Assembly: GCF_021462225.1 (NCBI RefSeq)
Contig: NC_061808.1
Span: 22,667,119-22,731,118, forward strand
Direction: 5' to 3'
Origin: Girardinichthys multiradiatus
Taxonomy: Eukaryota; Chordata; Actinopteri; Cyprinodontiformes; Goodeidae
DNA length: 64,000 nt
Part shown: positions 12,763-63,654 of the stretch, in pieces
How positions within the stretch are numbered: position 1 is the stretch's first letter
How the letters are laid out: each line of letters begins with the position of its first letter
The notes under the pieces: generated by a model
What the model saw: the letters and a program-made list of their open reading frames with translations, nothing else
Database searches by the model: none
Told to the model about the DNA's origin: nothing
Program-made: the position numbers and the translations under genes

Positions 12763-13122
12763 GCACGGTGGCGCAGTTGGTAGCACTGTTGCCTTGCAGC
12801 AAGGAGGTTCTGGGTTCAATTACCAGCCTGGGGTCTTTCTGCATGGAGTTTGCATGTTCTCCCCATGCATGCGTGGGTTCTCACTGGGTACTCCGGCTTC
12901 CTCCCACAGTCCAAAAACATGCCTGTTAGGTTAATTGGTCTTTCTAAATTGCCCTTAGGTGTATGAATGAGTGTGTGCATGGTTGTATGTGTGTTGCCCA
13001 GCGATGGACTGGCGACCTGTCCAGGGTGTACCCTGCCTTTCGCCCATAGACTGCTGGAGATAGACACCAGCTTCCCCGTGACCCACTATGGAATAAGCAG
13101 TAGAAAATGACTGACTGACTGA
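12763..13122 (+). repeat. tRNA-headed SINE-like dispersed repeat, copy 2
   Basis: The head reads 'ggtggcgcagttggtagcac', then 'ggttctgggttcaattacc' at about 12807-12825. This is a tRNA-like pol III A-box and B-box arrangement. A conserved body follows ('ctccggcttcctcccacagt', 'gatggactggcgacctgtcc'), then a tail of 'ctgactgactgacc' short repeats. It matches the opposite-strand copy at 4621-4965 across its length. It is a mobile repeat, not a functional tRNA gene, because the body continues well past a tRNA length. Confidence 0.8.
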
Positions 13123-13809
13123 CCATGTATATTCCCTGTTATTAAACTGTTTAGTTAAGTACGAGATAGGGCTACAAGTGAACACGTCATGTCTTAGGGT
13201 GATCCTGTTCCTGTCAGACCCCTCGCTGTGTGTATCAATTATCTATAACCATCAGTGCCATGTTCACTCCCAGACTCTCAGGGTGTGCAGAACAGTGGCA
13301 GCTCTGTTTAAACCCACTAATGAGAAGGCCTAATTGGTTGTTCTGGTGGGGAGAATCCGCTCGTTAGAAATAGCTGGGAGCTTGCAATAAGTGCATGATT
13401 ATGTTTTTCTTCACATTATTTCTTATTTCATGTGGAAAACTTTGCATTGGCTTTTCATCTCTGAATCATATTGTTTTTTTATTTTTTTTATTTTCTCAGG
13501 AGCAGAATCCTCAACTTAGATGTAAGTGAATTGTTAGGAAAAGAAAAAATGCAGCAGAAGGGTTTGAAAAAATATACTTTCCTCTCGTTTGTTTTGTAAA
13601 GGCTTTGAGTGCAAGATATAGAGACACAGAGTTCCGAAAATAAAAAACAAAGCTTTGAGTAGATGCAATATGGTGTGACAAAATGGGAAAGATAGGAACA
13701 CATTTAGGCAGAGGGAAGTGAGTATGATTTAGACATGAGAGAAGAAAGTGAGTTAAATTGACACAGAGTGAAACATATTGCTTAACCATTCGGAAAGGCT
13801 ATGGGAACA

Positions 13810-13814
<5 letters not shown>

Positions 13815-13841
<27 letters not shown>
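13815..13841. repeat. (TG)n microsatellite
   Basis: About 13 uninterrupted TG units lie in intron 1. There is no coding significance. The open frame running through it (13801-14085) is not otherwise protein-like. Confidence 0.95.
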
Positions 13842-16800
13842 GCTTCAACAGAAGCAGACAATCTACTCAGATCCGCACAATGAGCAAAGTTTAACAGAAG
13901 TTTTGAAAACAGGCAAAGAAAATCAGTCCTTCCTGAATCCACTTGACTGTGACCTTTCTCTGCAGGTTGGCGAAGGAGTTTGCTTACATAACAAACTACA
14001 GTTTTCAGTTTTTATCTTCTCAGTCATTGTGGTGACATTAACATTGTCACAACAATTATCAAGGTGGACATATTTTACAGTGTAGTGCTCAGCCGTTACA
14101 GGGAAGTATTGGCCTCTAGGTTTTGGAGTTGCAGGGCGATGAGGCGCCACAGGAGCGCATTTCACTCAGAGGAGATCAGAGAGGGGCATGGATGAATGGA
14201 AACTGTAATGCAATGTTCAGCTTATTACAGGGACGGGTGAGCGCTGCAGGGTGGGTGAAAGGGTGGGAATGAACCAGCAATTGAGATGTGTGGGACAGAG
14301 GATACAAATGTGGAAGGAAGGTGTGCTGGATTCCTTGGTTAAACCTGTAATGTGAATCACAAATGAACAAAAAAGGGGCAAAAAGGAATTTAAGAGTACT
14401 TTCTGATGAGAGAATAAAAGGAACCCCTTGTGTTCATCGGTAACATTTAAATCAGAGGGGAAGAAAGAGAGGGCAAACTGCCTACCCCAGCATGCGTCCG
14501 TTTCTGAAAGAAATGATAGACTAAAAAACAGAGACGGAGAGTAGGACTGTTGCTCTGGCGCAGGTCCAGACATAGTTAAAAAGAGATTAATCAGCATAGG
14601 GTCACATTCTCACAGGGAGAGGCTGAACAGGGCAGGGAAGCGTAGGGCAAAGCCTTCATTTTCAAAAGGTCAGGATGCAGCGTGGGGAAACAAGGGGTTG
14701 GTGCACACAGTTAGTTGACATTTGAGGCATATCAACACAGATTTCTAAAGTTTGGAAAATTAGGATGTCAGAAAAGAGCAGCACGTCATTGTGAATTTTA
14801 GGTTTAAAAAGTAAAGGATTATCCCATTTATTAACAGTTTACAACAGGAAAACATCTCAGACCCACTTTAAATAGATAAAGGTAGAATAAAAGCTGCAAA
14901 ATTGTGAATGGACCACAAATTAGCCTCGATTAGGAGAAACTAGATGGTAAAAACTTTTTTTATATAATTAAATTGTTTTAATTAAATAATAAATTAATAT
15001 TACAGCAGTGATCATGGTTGGAAGTACATATGTATTTAAAGTTTAAATGGAAAAATGTGCACCACCATTTTCTGTGTCTCAAAATTGAGAATGTAACTAC
15101 ATTACTAGTTGGCAATATTTCATGTTTGTATTATTATTACATATGGAAAACAGCTAGTAAGAACTTTTAATAAATTATATAATCCATAAAGAATATATTT
15201 TTTTGTTTGTTTAGCATATTAATCAATAAAAACAACGGGGAACAAAGTTTGCTTTTTAAAAGTAAAAAAATAAAGAAACCAAAAGGTCAAGTGTACAAAC
15301 TACGTTGATTTAGGAGTGTGGCTATGCATTCAGCCCATGAGACGATGCATTGCGTTCTTGGTCAATCAGGAAGTCAAAGTACTTTTATTTGTTTGATCAG
15401 GTCATACAGATTGTAAAATGCTAAAGCATGCTAAACTGGATTATCAGCCCCTTTCAGATCATAGTTCCACAATAAATACACAACCGCAAAAGCTGAGGTC
15501 AATGAATCAAACAATTATCCTAAAAGAGCTAATGTTTCAGTGCTTTACCTAGAACGCACACTCCGTGTGCACTCTCCACAGACATTTGAGATTTCATAGT
15601 CCAGCGTACCAATTTTTTACATTTCTTGTGACAAAGACCTATATTTCCCCACACTTTCTGCCATGGTGTCATCATACGAGAGGGGAGAGTTAATTTGCCT
15701 TGTACCTCTGGAACAACAAAAGAAAAGAAGGTTGTATGTAAGGCCATTAAACCAGACCAGGGCTGAAGAAGGGGAAAAGACTTGTCAGTACGGCACAGAG
15801 TGGCAGTGATGCTATGCGTCCTCGTGACTGGTTGCTGGGAGCAGTGTGTCACACATAAAACAGTTCGAAGTGAAGACTTTTTCCTGCCAAGCAGTTTATT
15901 GTGACACTAGGTACGCAACCGTAAAAACGTTGCACGGACAAATCCGGCGGACGTTTGCTTTACTTCTGCATGTAGCCCACTTTGAGCATGCACAAACGTC
16001 CGCACACTCGAGTACCCCTGACTCTGTGGGAGCATTTAGTGTTTGCCAAAAGCTGCCGTACAGATTCCTTACAATTGGTGAGGGTTTCTTGAGTGCTTAT
16101 TTCACCAAAGTCACACTGATGGCAATTGGATGGTACTTTGCAAGGCATACAGTGGAGCTGCTAGACTGTGAAACTTGGTATCAACTGATGTTTTATTCTA
16201 CACAACATACACAAAATATCTTTTTGTTTATAACCAAAGTAAATTAATGCATGATTCTGATAAAAGTAGTTTAATTAAACTAATTTAATCATGTTGATCA
16301 GCTACATTTGAACATTCATTTAAAATAACATGGAAGCGTGTGACAAATTAGGACCATGGGAAGGGGGTTGGACAAAGAAAAAAGGATACTGAGAGTAAAC
16401 GAAATGAGAGACGGAGTGTCCCGGTCAAGAAGGTTGAGTGGGAGTTCAGTCCTGCCAACTAGTTCTCATTAGCAGCTTTTGAGATGCTCTGAAGTTTGTA
16501 AAACATTTTGGAGAGAGTTTAGGGTCTGTACTCTGTTGTTCAGGTCAAAATATTTGTGGCAGGAAGTGGCTGCACGAAGCAAAGTGAGTTATAATATCAT
16601 TGAATTTTCCTGGCTCATAACTTGGCAATACTTGAGAAACATAGTTTTCAACGTTTTCTTGACACCCTCTGACATTACCCAGAAACACTTGATATTTTAC
16701 TTTTATCACATCTTGTTTTTTTAATGGTATTTTTTTTTTCTTAAAACAGACACTGATACTGAGATTTTTTTTATGTAAAAAACTTGAAAGAGTGGGAGTT

Positions 16801-17156
16801 CAGTTGAGAGAAACCGAAGAAGGGGGTCTTTTCCTGTTTCCTGGTTAGGGGTCAGAGGTCACTGGTCTGGGATTAGCTGATACCAGACGCCTAAATAATT
16901 TGTCTGGTTTTGTAGCCTTTGTATACGTGTGACGTTGTGGCCACTGCAAACATTTTTCACAGAATGATTGAGAGTGTGACTAAAGTTGGACAGCAGCAGC
17001 GGTGTCCTTGAAGTGACCGAGGAAACAGTAGAGGAGTGTAGAAAAGAGGACACCTTGCTGTGGTCAGCAGGGAATCTTCTAATTTTAGAGTTCAGGGTTA
17101 AGGATGGAGAGCTAATGGATGACTGGTGGCAATGAGTTGGTGAAATGTGGGTGTTT

Positions 17157-17962
17157 TAGTGCCTTGCAGAAGTATTCATACCCCTTAAGCTTTTTCACAC
17201 TTTGCCACATTACAGCCACAAAACGTAATGTATTTTAGGGACCAACACAAAGCAGTGCACCGTTGTGAAGTGGAAGGATGATGCTTTGTACAACCACATG
17301 TGGCAAGCAATTATTACAGCTGGAAGTGCTCTGGGTATCTCTACTAGCTTTCCACATGTAGAGACGTAGGGCTTTGCTAATTCTTCCTTGCAAAATAGCT
17401 CAAGCTCAGCCAGAATGGATGGGCTTTGTATATAAACATCAGTTTGTCAGTTGGAATGAGGTGTGAACTTTGACTTTGGCAGTTTAACACATGGATATGG
17501 TTTCACCGTCCTGCTGGAAAATGGACCTCCACCCCAGTGTAGAGTGTTTTGTTGCCTCTGTCGGGTATTCTGTCAGGTTTGCCCTGCATTTATGTCCATT
17601 CAACTCCAACCTGCTTTCCTGTCCCTCTTGGAGCAGAACATTACCACAACATGGTGCCGCCACTACCGTGTTTCAGAATGAGGATGAGATGTACAGGATG
17701 TTAGTTTTCTGCCACTCACAGTGTTTTGCATGTAGGCCCCAAAATGTTTAGCATCACTCTGAATTTAGCCCCATCCATCTTCCCATCACCGCCAACCTGC
17801 TTTCCTGCTGTGGGAAAAATGGGATGGTGTGTTCAGGGCAGTGCACTGTTTGTTTTCCACCACAGTGTTTTGCATGTAGGCAAAAAAACAATTGTTGTTG
17901 TAATGTGACGAAATGCAAAAAAAGTTAAAAAGAAGAATTTGTTCAGTACATGCCAAAATAAT
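17157..17962 (-). mobile_element. Tc1-like fossil, 'ccttgcaaaagtattcat' family, copy at 17.2 kb
   Basis: The left terminus 'tgccttgcagaagtattcat' continues into the typical 'ctttttcacactttgccaca' subterminal block. The interior includes antisense transposase remnants, such as 'tggtgccgccactaccgtgt' at 17651. The right part has the 'gtaatgtgacgaaatgcaaa' subterminal block near 17899. The 17560-17880 region is internally duplicated: 'cagtgttttgcatgtaggc' occurs at both 17720 and 17863. The reading frame is destroyed. Confidence 0.7.
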
Positions 17963-18350
17963 CATTTATAAAGCACCCTGATTGGGGCTTCTGTTTATTC
18001 TAATTGTTGCATACTCTGCGGACACGGCATCTGCATCAGTTTGTCATATAAGGCAAGTGTAACAATCACCTGCTTTGTCAGAGCACCTGTTATTACCAAC
18101 CGCGATCAAATGTTTACCCACCATAGTGTCACCACACCCACTGCTGCAGAGCGAGCTCTTCAGTTTCACCTCAAGTTTCAAAGACTCTCCTTTTCGTCTC
18201 TCTTTTTGTCTTGCAGCTCAGTCCCTGCCTGCTTTCTTCCTCTGTTCTTGTTCTTTTTTATACTGGGATATCACAGTAAAATATAACCCCTCCTGGCACT
18301 TGTGTGATCCGTCCCCCATTCTTTGTCTACACCACTCCCTCCCTCCCTCC

Positions 18351-18369
18351 CTCACACACACACACACAG
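18351..18369. repeat. Short (CA)n tract following (CTCC)n
   Basis: A small CCTC-repeat run at about 18329-18352 passes into (CA)9. It is simple sequence in intron 1. Confidence 0.9.
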
Positions 18370-20189
18370 TCTCACATTCACGCAGACAGGCTGTTTGCGC
18401 CTGACTGCTTTAATCGCTGAAAAGAGGGAGTTTAGTACTTAACAATAGTAGTTATGAGCCGACCTATTCTCACACACACACTCCCCCAGACAGAGCGACA
18501 GAGAGAGGGACACTTTATGCAAGAGGACCCAATAGTTTTTTGTGGATAAACATATTATATTGCGATCCAGACTAGACATTGAGATGCTGCATTTTATTTT
18601 TCCCTCTTCACTTCCAGACACAATGACATAGGAATATAATGTTTCCCTATTTTGTTACTGTAGGTACCAATAAACTGAGACCCGGCGCTTTGCAGCAGAC
18701 AATTCTAGCTATGATTTGGCAATAATGACCTAGCAGCCAGACTAATTGCATAGTTTGCATCCTCTAAGAATCATTTTTGAGGTGAACATCGATTAGAAAG
18801 CTGAAGGAGGACTCTAGGGAGTAATTTTATTGCTGCCTGTGTTGTTTCATGTCAGCGAAAGGTTAAAATGAAAATGATGGACGCAAAGGCAGGGAGCTTG
18901 TAGAAAGGATGACAGGCAGACAGGAACACAAACATACACCAGGATTATCCTTTGTGTAATCCTCAGTTTGAGGGTCAGAGAGCTGTGTAAAGAGACAGGC
19001 ATGTCCCGAATTTTTACACCGGCAGTGTTCCTAAGTGTCTTTGGATTGTGGGGATGTGTGTATCCCCTGTAATTTGGGAAGTATGGTATTAAATGTGTTT
19101 TAGTGTGCTGAAATGAATCTGCTTCTGTTTGTGCATATTTTCTGTCATTGCATGACAGATGGAATGATATACAAGAGAACAGCACAGAGTAGGATTCTGC
19201 GTGTCCTTATTTGAAGACCGTGGCTGTGTAGTTATCATCTGCTGGCTGATGATGCAATACTCTGGAAAGCCACGACCTGTTGCCTCAACGTCCAGCACTT
19301 TGGACGTCCCCTCTGCAATCTGCTGGGTTGAATTTTTATTTCTCTAGGTTGAGCTGGATGCTTTGTTTTGTAGATTGTACTTTGGGAAAGAGTATCAGAG
19401 ACAACTTTGTAGAGGTGAGATGTTCCAGTTTATATTTAGGCAATAGGATGAGCAGGTAAACGGGGGAAAATACGCAGAGTAGCTTTGAGGATGTGCTTTT
19501 ATGACTTATGGATTTGATTGCAACTCTAAAATGAAGTTTTCGATTGAAAATGTTCACTTTTAGTTATTTTGTTTAATGTAACACTTAAACTCCAACACTG
19601 ATGGTTTGGGGTATGTATTATTTATTACGTTCCACAGTTCGGTTTATTAGTGTTTAATTTAAATATTCCGCTGTTTTTGTACTATTGTTAAATTTAATTG
19701 CCTATCATTTTGACCTTCATCTTTAATTGTAATTAGATCACATTTTCTCTGTCATTAGCCTCTTATATTGAAGATTAGCTCAGCTATTATTACTAAGACT
19801 GCAGTTTCCGAGTGTCTTTACTTCACAATGTAGACTCTTCCCTCAAATCTGGGATTTCCAGTAGACATTTTCAAATCAGACAGAGATTGAGATCTCAAAA
19901 AGTTAAAAAAGTGTTACTTTGCTGTACTCCGTCCAGCCGTCCTGTTATCTGCTCTTTCTCTCACAGTCTAGTTTCTTTTTAAACAGCTTCTTTCAACTCT
20001 TGTACTTCCTTTGACGTACATTTTTCAAACCCCTGCCTGTTGCTGAAAATACCAGCTATGAAGTCTACTGAAGAGTGATGGGGAAAGCTTGACCTTACAT
20101 ATGGTGCATCGACAAAATATCAGAATGTCAGACTGAATGTCAGAATTCGGCTCTGAAGATTTAAATCTCACTACCTCTCAGTCATTTTT

Positions 20190-20490
20190 AGGCACAGCTG
20201 TTTATAATCTACGTTTGGCTACCTACAAGTTACCTAGTAAACAAACCTACTGCAGACTGGCTACCCGAACAGATAACCTGACTAGTTACCGAGGTAATAT
20301 TAGGCTGTTAGGCTAGAGCAGAACAGCGAAAAACGTTAAATATTACGTGCAACGATTACTTGAAAACTATCTTTTTCTTTTCGAAGCCGTGTATCGAAAT
20401 GAAATTAACAATAAACAAATATTACAGATAACATTACTTTAACCATATTAACTCAGATGTTATTTTAACAGGCTCAAGAATAGTTGTTTA
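20190..20490. repeat. Possible third member of the 9.9/42.5-kb repeat
   Basis: The strings 'gataacctgac', 'taggctgttaggct' and 'agagcagaacagc' at about 20272-20330 resemble the segment at 42850-42900 ('gatagcctgttaggct', 'aagagcagaacagc'). This suggests a diverged copy of the same DNA-transposon-derived repeat. There is no open frame. Boundaries are uncertain. Confidence 0.35.
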
Positions 20491-23400
20491 GCAATTAGAT
20501 CACGTTGAGCGTTTTTAAATACTGTAATCATGTGAAACTGCATACAGAGGGAATCTCATCCTGGGCCATGTTTAATCAGGAGGCACACAATGTTATCATT
20601 TAAAGTACAACAGTACAAAGATAACTGGATCTCATCCTTAATTGTTGGCTTAGTGACACTATTATACATTGCCCTGTGGAAAGACCCCCCCTCGCCGACT
20701 CACCGAAGTTTCAAATATCATTCTGTGTGCAGTAAGAGTAAAGTACAGACAGATGTAGGTTTTTAGTTTGATGAGATGTTGCAGATAATATTCAGAATCA
20801 GCTTTATTTGCCACGTTTGTGCGATTTAAGTTCCATTTTGCTCTGAATGAAGACATTTTAAATATTAACATTTAAAATGGGAAATAAAACATACATTTTC
20901 TTTGGTAAATATGTACATATACAGTGTTTTTATAAAAGAAGAAGACAAGGTTGAATTAGTGCAAATATGCATGGTATCGATCCCGGCGCTCGGACTGTTA
21001 AGTGTCATCAGAGAGATGACCTAGGTCAAGAAACTGTCTCTGTAGCGGCTTGTTTTCACACATATAAATCAGTTGAAATAGTCTCATCATAAAACATAAA
21101 TGACAAGTTATTTTAGTCGTAGAATCTCTTTTTAAAGACTGTCATGGATGAAGCTGCTGGTGTTACACTGAGCACTGTTTTGGTCGCGGTGCGGTGAACG
21201 GTAGGAGTCAGAAATAACCGTTCCAGCTCTGACAGGTCCACAATGAACATTACATGTAACCCTGATGTGCTTTGAAAAGGGTTTCGACACGGTAATATTC
21301 TCCATTGTCACCAATTCCCTCGTTCATCGATGTTTATTTGTGCTGCTGTAATCTCTTGTCTCCTTGGGGATTTATTGTTGTAGCCCCTGAATGCCTTCAC
21401 CATAGAAACCTGTTCCTCCACTCTTGCCCTGCTACGCCCCATAGATTAGGGTGGGTGGGTTCGTATGTGCTTTTGTACCACCTTGACAGCTCTGCTATCT
21501 TCATTACAACATATAAAAGAAAACGAGATGGGGGGGAGATTAAAAATATCACTGTCTTTTCTTTCCATTATTATTTTATGCTCCTTTATTATACACGTTA
21601 ATCTCCTGATCCTAAATCTGTTATATGCCCGTCTATTTACCTCCAATTTATGAGGCGTACAAACATATTTATGAACGTGGAAAGAGGGAACCCAGTCATA
21701 TCTGAGTTTGGTAAACATTGCTTTCAGCATCGTAGGGATTTTACAGCAAAGCTGGAAAGCAAATGGGTGGTGCTCTCTCTCTCTTTCCCTGGTTGCTCTC
21801 TGTGACCCTCGCTTACCCTGTCAAAAAATATGCAGCTGCAGAGGTCTGCAGTCCAAAAATTATTCAGTAATAACTCTGCTTTTAAGATGCCCATAAATAC
21901 TCCAAGTAAGTGCAATAAAAAATGTGGGAAAAATAAAAGTGAGGTCATCATAGAAGAGAGGAATTAGAGAGGAAGTCTAATTCCCTTGCCGATCGTCATC
22001 CATTAGTAATCCGTTTCAGTCGGCTTGTGCTGTTGTTTTTTTCTTCATGCATTTTGTCTTCCACTTTCTGTGTCTCTCAATCATCTCTAGCACTGGTCTT
22101 CTCTAACTCCGCCCCTCACCCTCCGAATTTCTCTCCCGCTTTCTGCCCTCGTTTCTCTGAGCGATGGTCCTAGGGGGAAGTGGAGCTCTGAGGGACGGCG
22201 GAGAGGATGGAGGAGAAAAAAATGGCAATGACAGTTGGTAGGGCAGGCATTCACTAAGCGGCGGGGCGTGAAAGAGAAGGCAAAAACGACCTGAACGTGG
22301 TTTCAGAAGGAAACTGTAGGTGGGAAGGAGCGAAGGGAAATAAGAGAGAAGCACAAACAGTAGGTAAGGGTGTAAGTTCATCAGCTCATGTAACCACGCA
22401 TTCATCCATGCATTTAGGAAACAATAACTAACAGGAGAGGTGGAAAATGTGCAGTAAAGGTTACCAGGAGTTTCATCAGCGTCTCAGAGCAGTGAAAAAA
22501 GAGAGTTTCTCATCTCTGGTAATAATTCTCCCCGTAGTAGTTTTATAAAGGAAATGAGTATAATGTCCATCGTATTAAGCGCACAAAGCTGAGTAAAACA
22601 GCAATTAGCCAGCAATTCTGCATGCCTCTGGATAATGATTAAATCAGCTGAGATATGCAAAGTGAGAGACAAAGGTAAAAGCAGGGAAAGCTCAGGAATG
22701 TTAAATCACAAACCCCACTTCTGTGTTTATCTTTTCCTGTCCACTATCTGCTTGGACTTTTATTACTGTGCGTTTTTAGGAATTTTATGGCGGTTTAGAC
22801 AACTTGGTCTCCCGAACCTCACTAATTGAGCGTAAAATATTTGAATAAAAATGCACCGCAACACCATTATGTGCCTGCAGACAAATTCAGTCGTCTTCAG
22901 TGAAGCAAGAAAGACACAGGACAATAGCTGGTTTAGGCGATGAGCGTATGATTCAGCGTTGTAACCTGCACGTGACCTCTTTTGTATGAGCCATCTGTTA
23001 CAGTTGTAGCTCAGAAACACTTGACTCCCATCAGATGTTGTAAAGTTGGTTTTATGGGCTTCTCTGACTTATGTGTGCTAGTTTAGATGGAGATAATGTA
23101 AATTGGGGGTTAAAACAGGGCCTTAACAGAGAGGGAGAGAGAGTCTTCCTGAGCTGAGAAAAGAGCAATGAAGAGAAAGCAGGGGAGGGGGGGGGATTGA
23201 AGTTGTGGGAGCTCTAGAACAAGCTTCCTGGTGTTAAATAGCTGTAGAGAAAAAGGGCCAGTTTAAAGCAGGACTAAGCTGCCGTGACGAAACTCCATTT
23301 AGGTGCCATCTCCGAATAAACCCACTAAAAGCTATTTTAAAGAAAGGCACTGTCTGTGAGAAGGACCTGCAGCCTATTTGTCACTATATCTATATCTCTC

Positions 23401-23644
23401 TTATAAGACAGATTCATGTGGTGTAATATTTACAGCAGTTTAATGTAATTTCATGTCCTGTGGTTCCAGGGCTATGGTCTCTTGCTTTTCAGCCAACAAT
23501 TCTGTAGTCGACAGCAGATTTACAATACTATTAAATAACTGTGTGAAGTATAGAGGACTTTTAGAGCCGGATGCCACATAAAAATTTGACTGTACTTTGA
23601 GAAGGACTGCATCATTTTTATAAAGTAAGAGACCCTTATTTAGG

Positions 23645-24430
23645 TGTACAGTGCCTGGAACCATTTCATATTTGATCATGTTATAACCACCACTTAATAG
23701 CCAAACACAAAGTATTAGATAACTATCACATAGTTATAAAGGGGGGGGGGGGGGAACGGCACATGGTTTTCAAAATTTTCTACAAAGAAAATCTGCTACT
23801 GTCTGTTGTTGTCAGAGCAAACTTTACTAAATAAAATCTAGTTCCACCATCAGCCTTCACAATTTACTTAAACGGCTAATATCCAACCAACTACAGTTTG
23901 CATGGCAGAAAACTAAGGCCCTGTCCACAAGGAGGCAAAAACGGCATCGTGTCAAAAACGATAAAAAAAAAAAAAAATGTGCGTCCACACCACTGCACGC
24001 AGCACTGCTGAAAACGCTGTAGTATGTATGCCGACCCCATTGGTGGCTCTGTGACACTGCCACGGACACACACCAAACACAGTGGACAGAAATACCGGGC
24101 ATACAGAGACAACTCATGCGAGGTCATCAAAGCAGCATGGCGCAAAGGGGCGGGTTACAGAGACCGGTGGAGCTATGACATCATCGTGTCAGAGAAGACA
24201 CGGAACCGGCCTTTTGAAATCTTTCCATTCTGGAACCCGGAGTAGAAATATTTGTTTTGGTGTCCTAAAAACATCGGATCGGAACACACATTCCCCACCG
24301 TGAAACATAGTGGTGGCAGCATCATGGTGTGGGGACGCTTTCCTCCAGCAGGGACCACATAGCTGGTGGGAGTCTACGAGAAGGCAGATGGAGCTAAATT
24401 CAGGGAAATCCTAGAAGAAAACCTGTCGGA
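23645..24430. mobile_element. Mosaic of DNA-transposon fragments including a Tc1 piece
   Basis: The segment at 23645-23830 resembles the subterminal part of the Tc1-like family ('tcatgttataaccacc', 'atggttttcaaaattttc'), interrupted by a poly-G run at 23741-23754. At about 23912 a different element begins with 'ggccctgtccacaaggaggc', the style of fish hAT-like MITE ends. At 24297-24345 the plus strand translates to Val-Lys-His-Ser-Gly-Gly-Ser-Ile-Met-Val-Trp-Gly. This is the conserved block before the second catalytic Asp of Tc1 transposases, followed by a stop. These are probably nested insertions. Confidence 0.5.
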
Positions 24431-24700
24431 GGCTGCAAAACCCTTGAGATTTTGCTGTACAGATGTTTTTCAGGCGCTGGTCGCTTAGAGCACACCTGGT
24501 GTAGCGTTTCTTAATCGTTCCTCTGATGCAGACGAGAAAGCCTCGCATTGTCTGTGTGGAATCTGCAGTAAAACATCAATCATGACGTGACTCATGACAA
24601 ATCTTCTGAAATAGGACCAAAGCTTTGTAATACGTGTAGCTCAGTTTTTACTGGATCCACAAGCACCTTCTTGGTTTTAACAAATCGCTTTCATTCCTTC

Positions 24701-24735
<35 letters not shown>
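24701..24735. repeat. (CTTT)n microsatellite
   Basis: Eight to nine near-perfect CTTT units lie in intron 1, about 1 kb upstream of the first coding exon. This is simple sequence. Confidence 0.95.
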
Positions 24736-25782
24736 GCTACTTGAATCATTTATAAATTCTGTTCTCTTTTGCCTTGACCTGCTATGAGAAAAACTAATGA
24801 ATCAGTTTGCACATGTTTTTAAGCTGAATAAAGCTGTAAAATATTACCATCCATGTCCCCTATATCTGATGTTTTATTGGACTTGGAGTACCTCTTAAGA
24901 AGAGTGTATTTTATCTCCTCGTTTTGTCCTGGAGTCAACCAGTTTATTGCTTCTCCCAGAAACATACACACACCTTTCACATCCATTTCTCCTCCCAGCT
25001 CTGTCTCATTAGCCAATCATGCGTAAGAAGACCTGTTCTATTTTTACTGCGACCGCCTCCCTCTGCACCACCGCTGCACTGTGGATGTTTGCTTGTTCGT
25101 CCTCTTATTTAACATGGCAAGGCAGATAAATGGAAGTGGATGACCGTTTAGGATGTTTATATAGAAAAATCAAGTCAGCGTGATGATGGATTGTACGAGA
25201 AGCTTAAAATTGTTTGAATAACATGTTTTTACTGTTTGAGTCGCTTTTTCTGCGTGCAGATCCTCACACCCATGACCTCTCTCTCTCCCTGAAGACCGAT
25301 CATCAAGTCATGGTCTTACGGTGTTATCAAATTGGTGTCACACTGCTCTTAAGGGTCTGTTGCTGTGAGAAGCTGTGTGTGGACAGTGCTGCCAAGGAAA
25401 TTTGGGTTGAAGAGGTTGTGTATGCTAAGCGCAGCTGCAGGATGAAACTATTGTGACTCATATTTGAACAACGGAGGAGTTTGCCCTCTTTATCTGGGTT
25501 TATATGGATGTGCTTGCAACCAGCCCCTGACCCAGATGAAAGTTGCTTTGAGGAAATGAGATTTCATAAACGAATGAGTCCATTTGCTTCCAGGTGTTAC
25601 TTGTGTAAGATAAAGACTTGCATCGGGGTCAATGCATGACATAGCCTCAGTTTGTTTTCTTTCTCACCCCCTTCGCAGAAGTCTCAAAACCCGAAACATA
25701 GGGCTGGAAATCATTTCATCAGGGTGGACTCTGCTTCATCACTCACCTCCTCCTTTTTCTTTTTACAGTTTGACCCGTCACC

Positions 25783-63644
<37,862 letters not shown>

Positions 63645-63654
63645 CTGAACTCAG

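Larger units (their letters stand above)
8374..25768 (+). other. epb41l2: Intron 1 of epb41l2 (about 17.4 kb), no coding exon seen
   Basis: Besides the repeats listed separately, this span holds non-coding sequence with scattered short open frames that lack domains or good splice signals. The longest are 133 aa at 15846-16247 and 126 aa on the minus strand at 14217-14597. Neither resembles a family I know. Homopolymer runs occur at 8739-8759 (T) and 12327-12343 (A). The 5' third could hold regulatory elements. Confidence 0.5.

Noticed and set aside
12763..12835. A tRNA gene at the head of the 12.8-kb repeat
   Set aside because: The same head and body recur inverted at 4.6 kb; it is a dispersed repeat.
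14217..14597. 126-codon minus-strand open frame
   Set aside because: Low-complexity Ser/Leu/Phe composition typical of antisense A/G-rich sequence; no domain.
15846..16247. 133-codon open frame on the plus strand in intron 1
   Set aside because: No recognisable domain, no splice or promoter context, and an overlapping open frame on the opposite strand; treated as chance.
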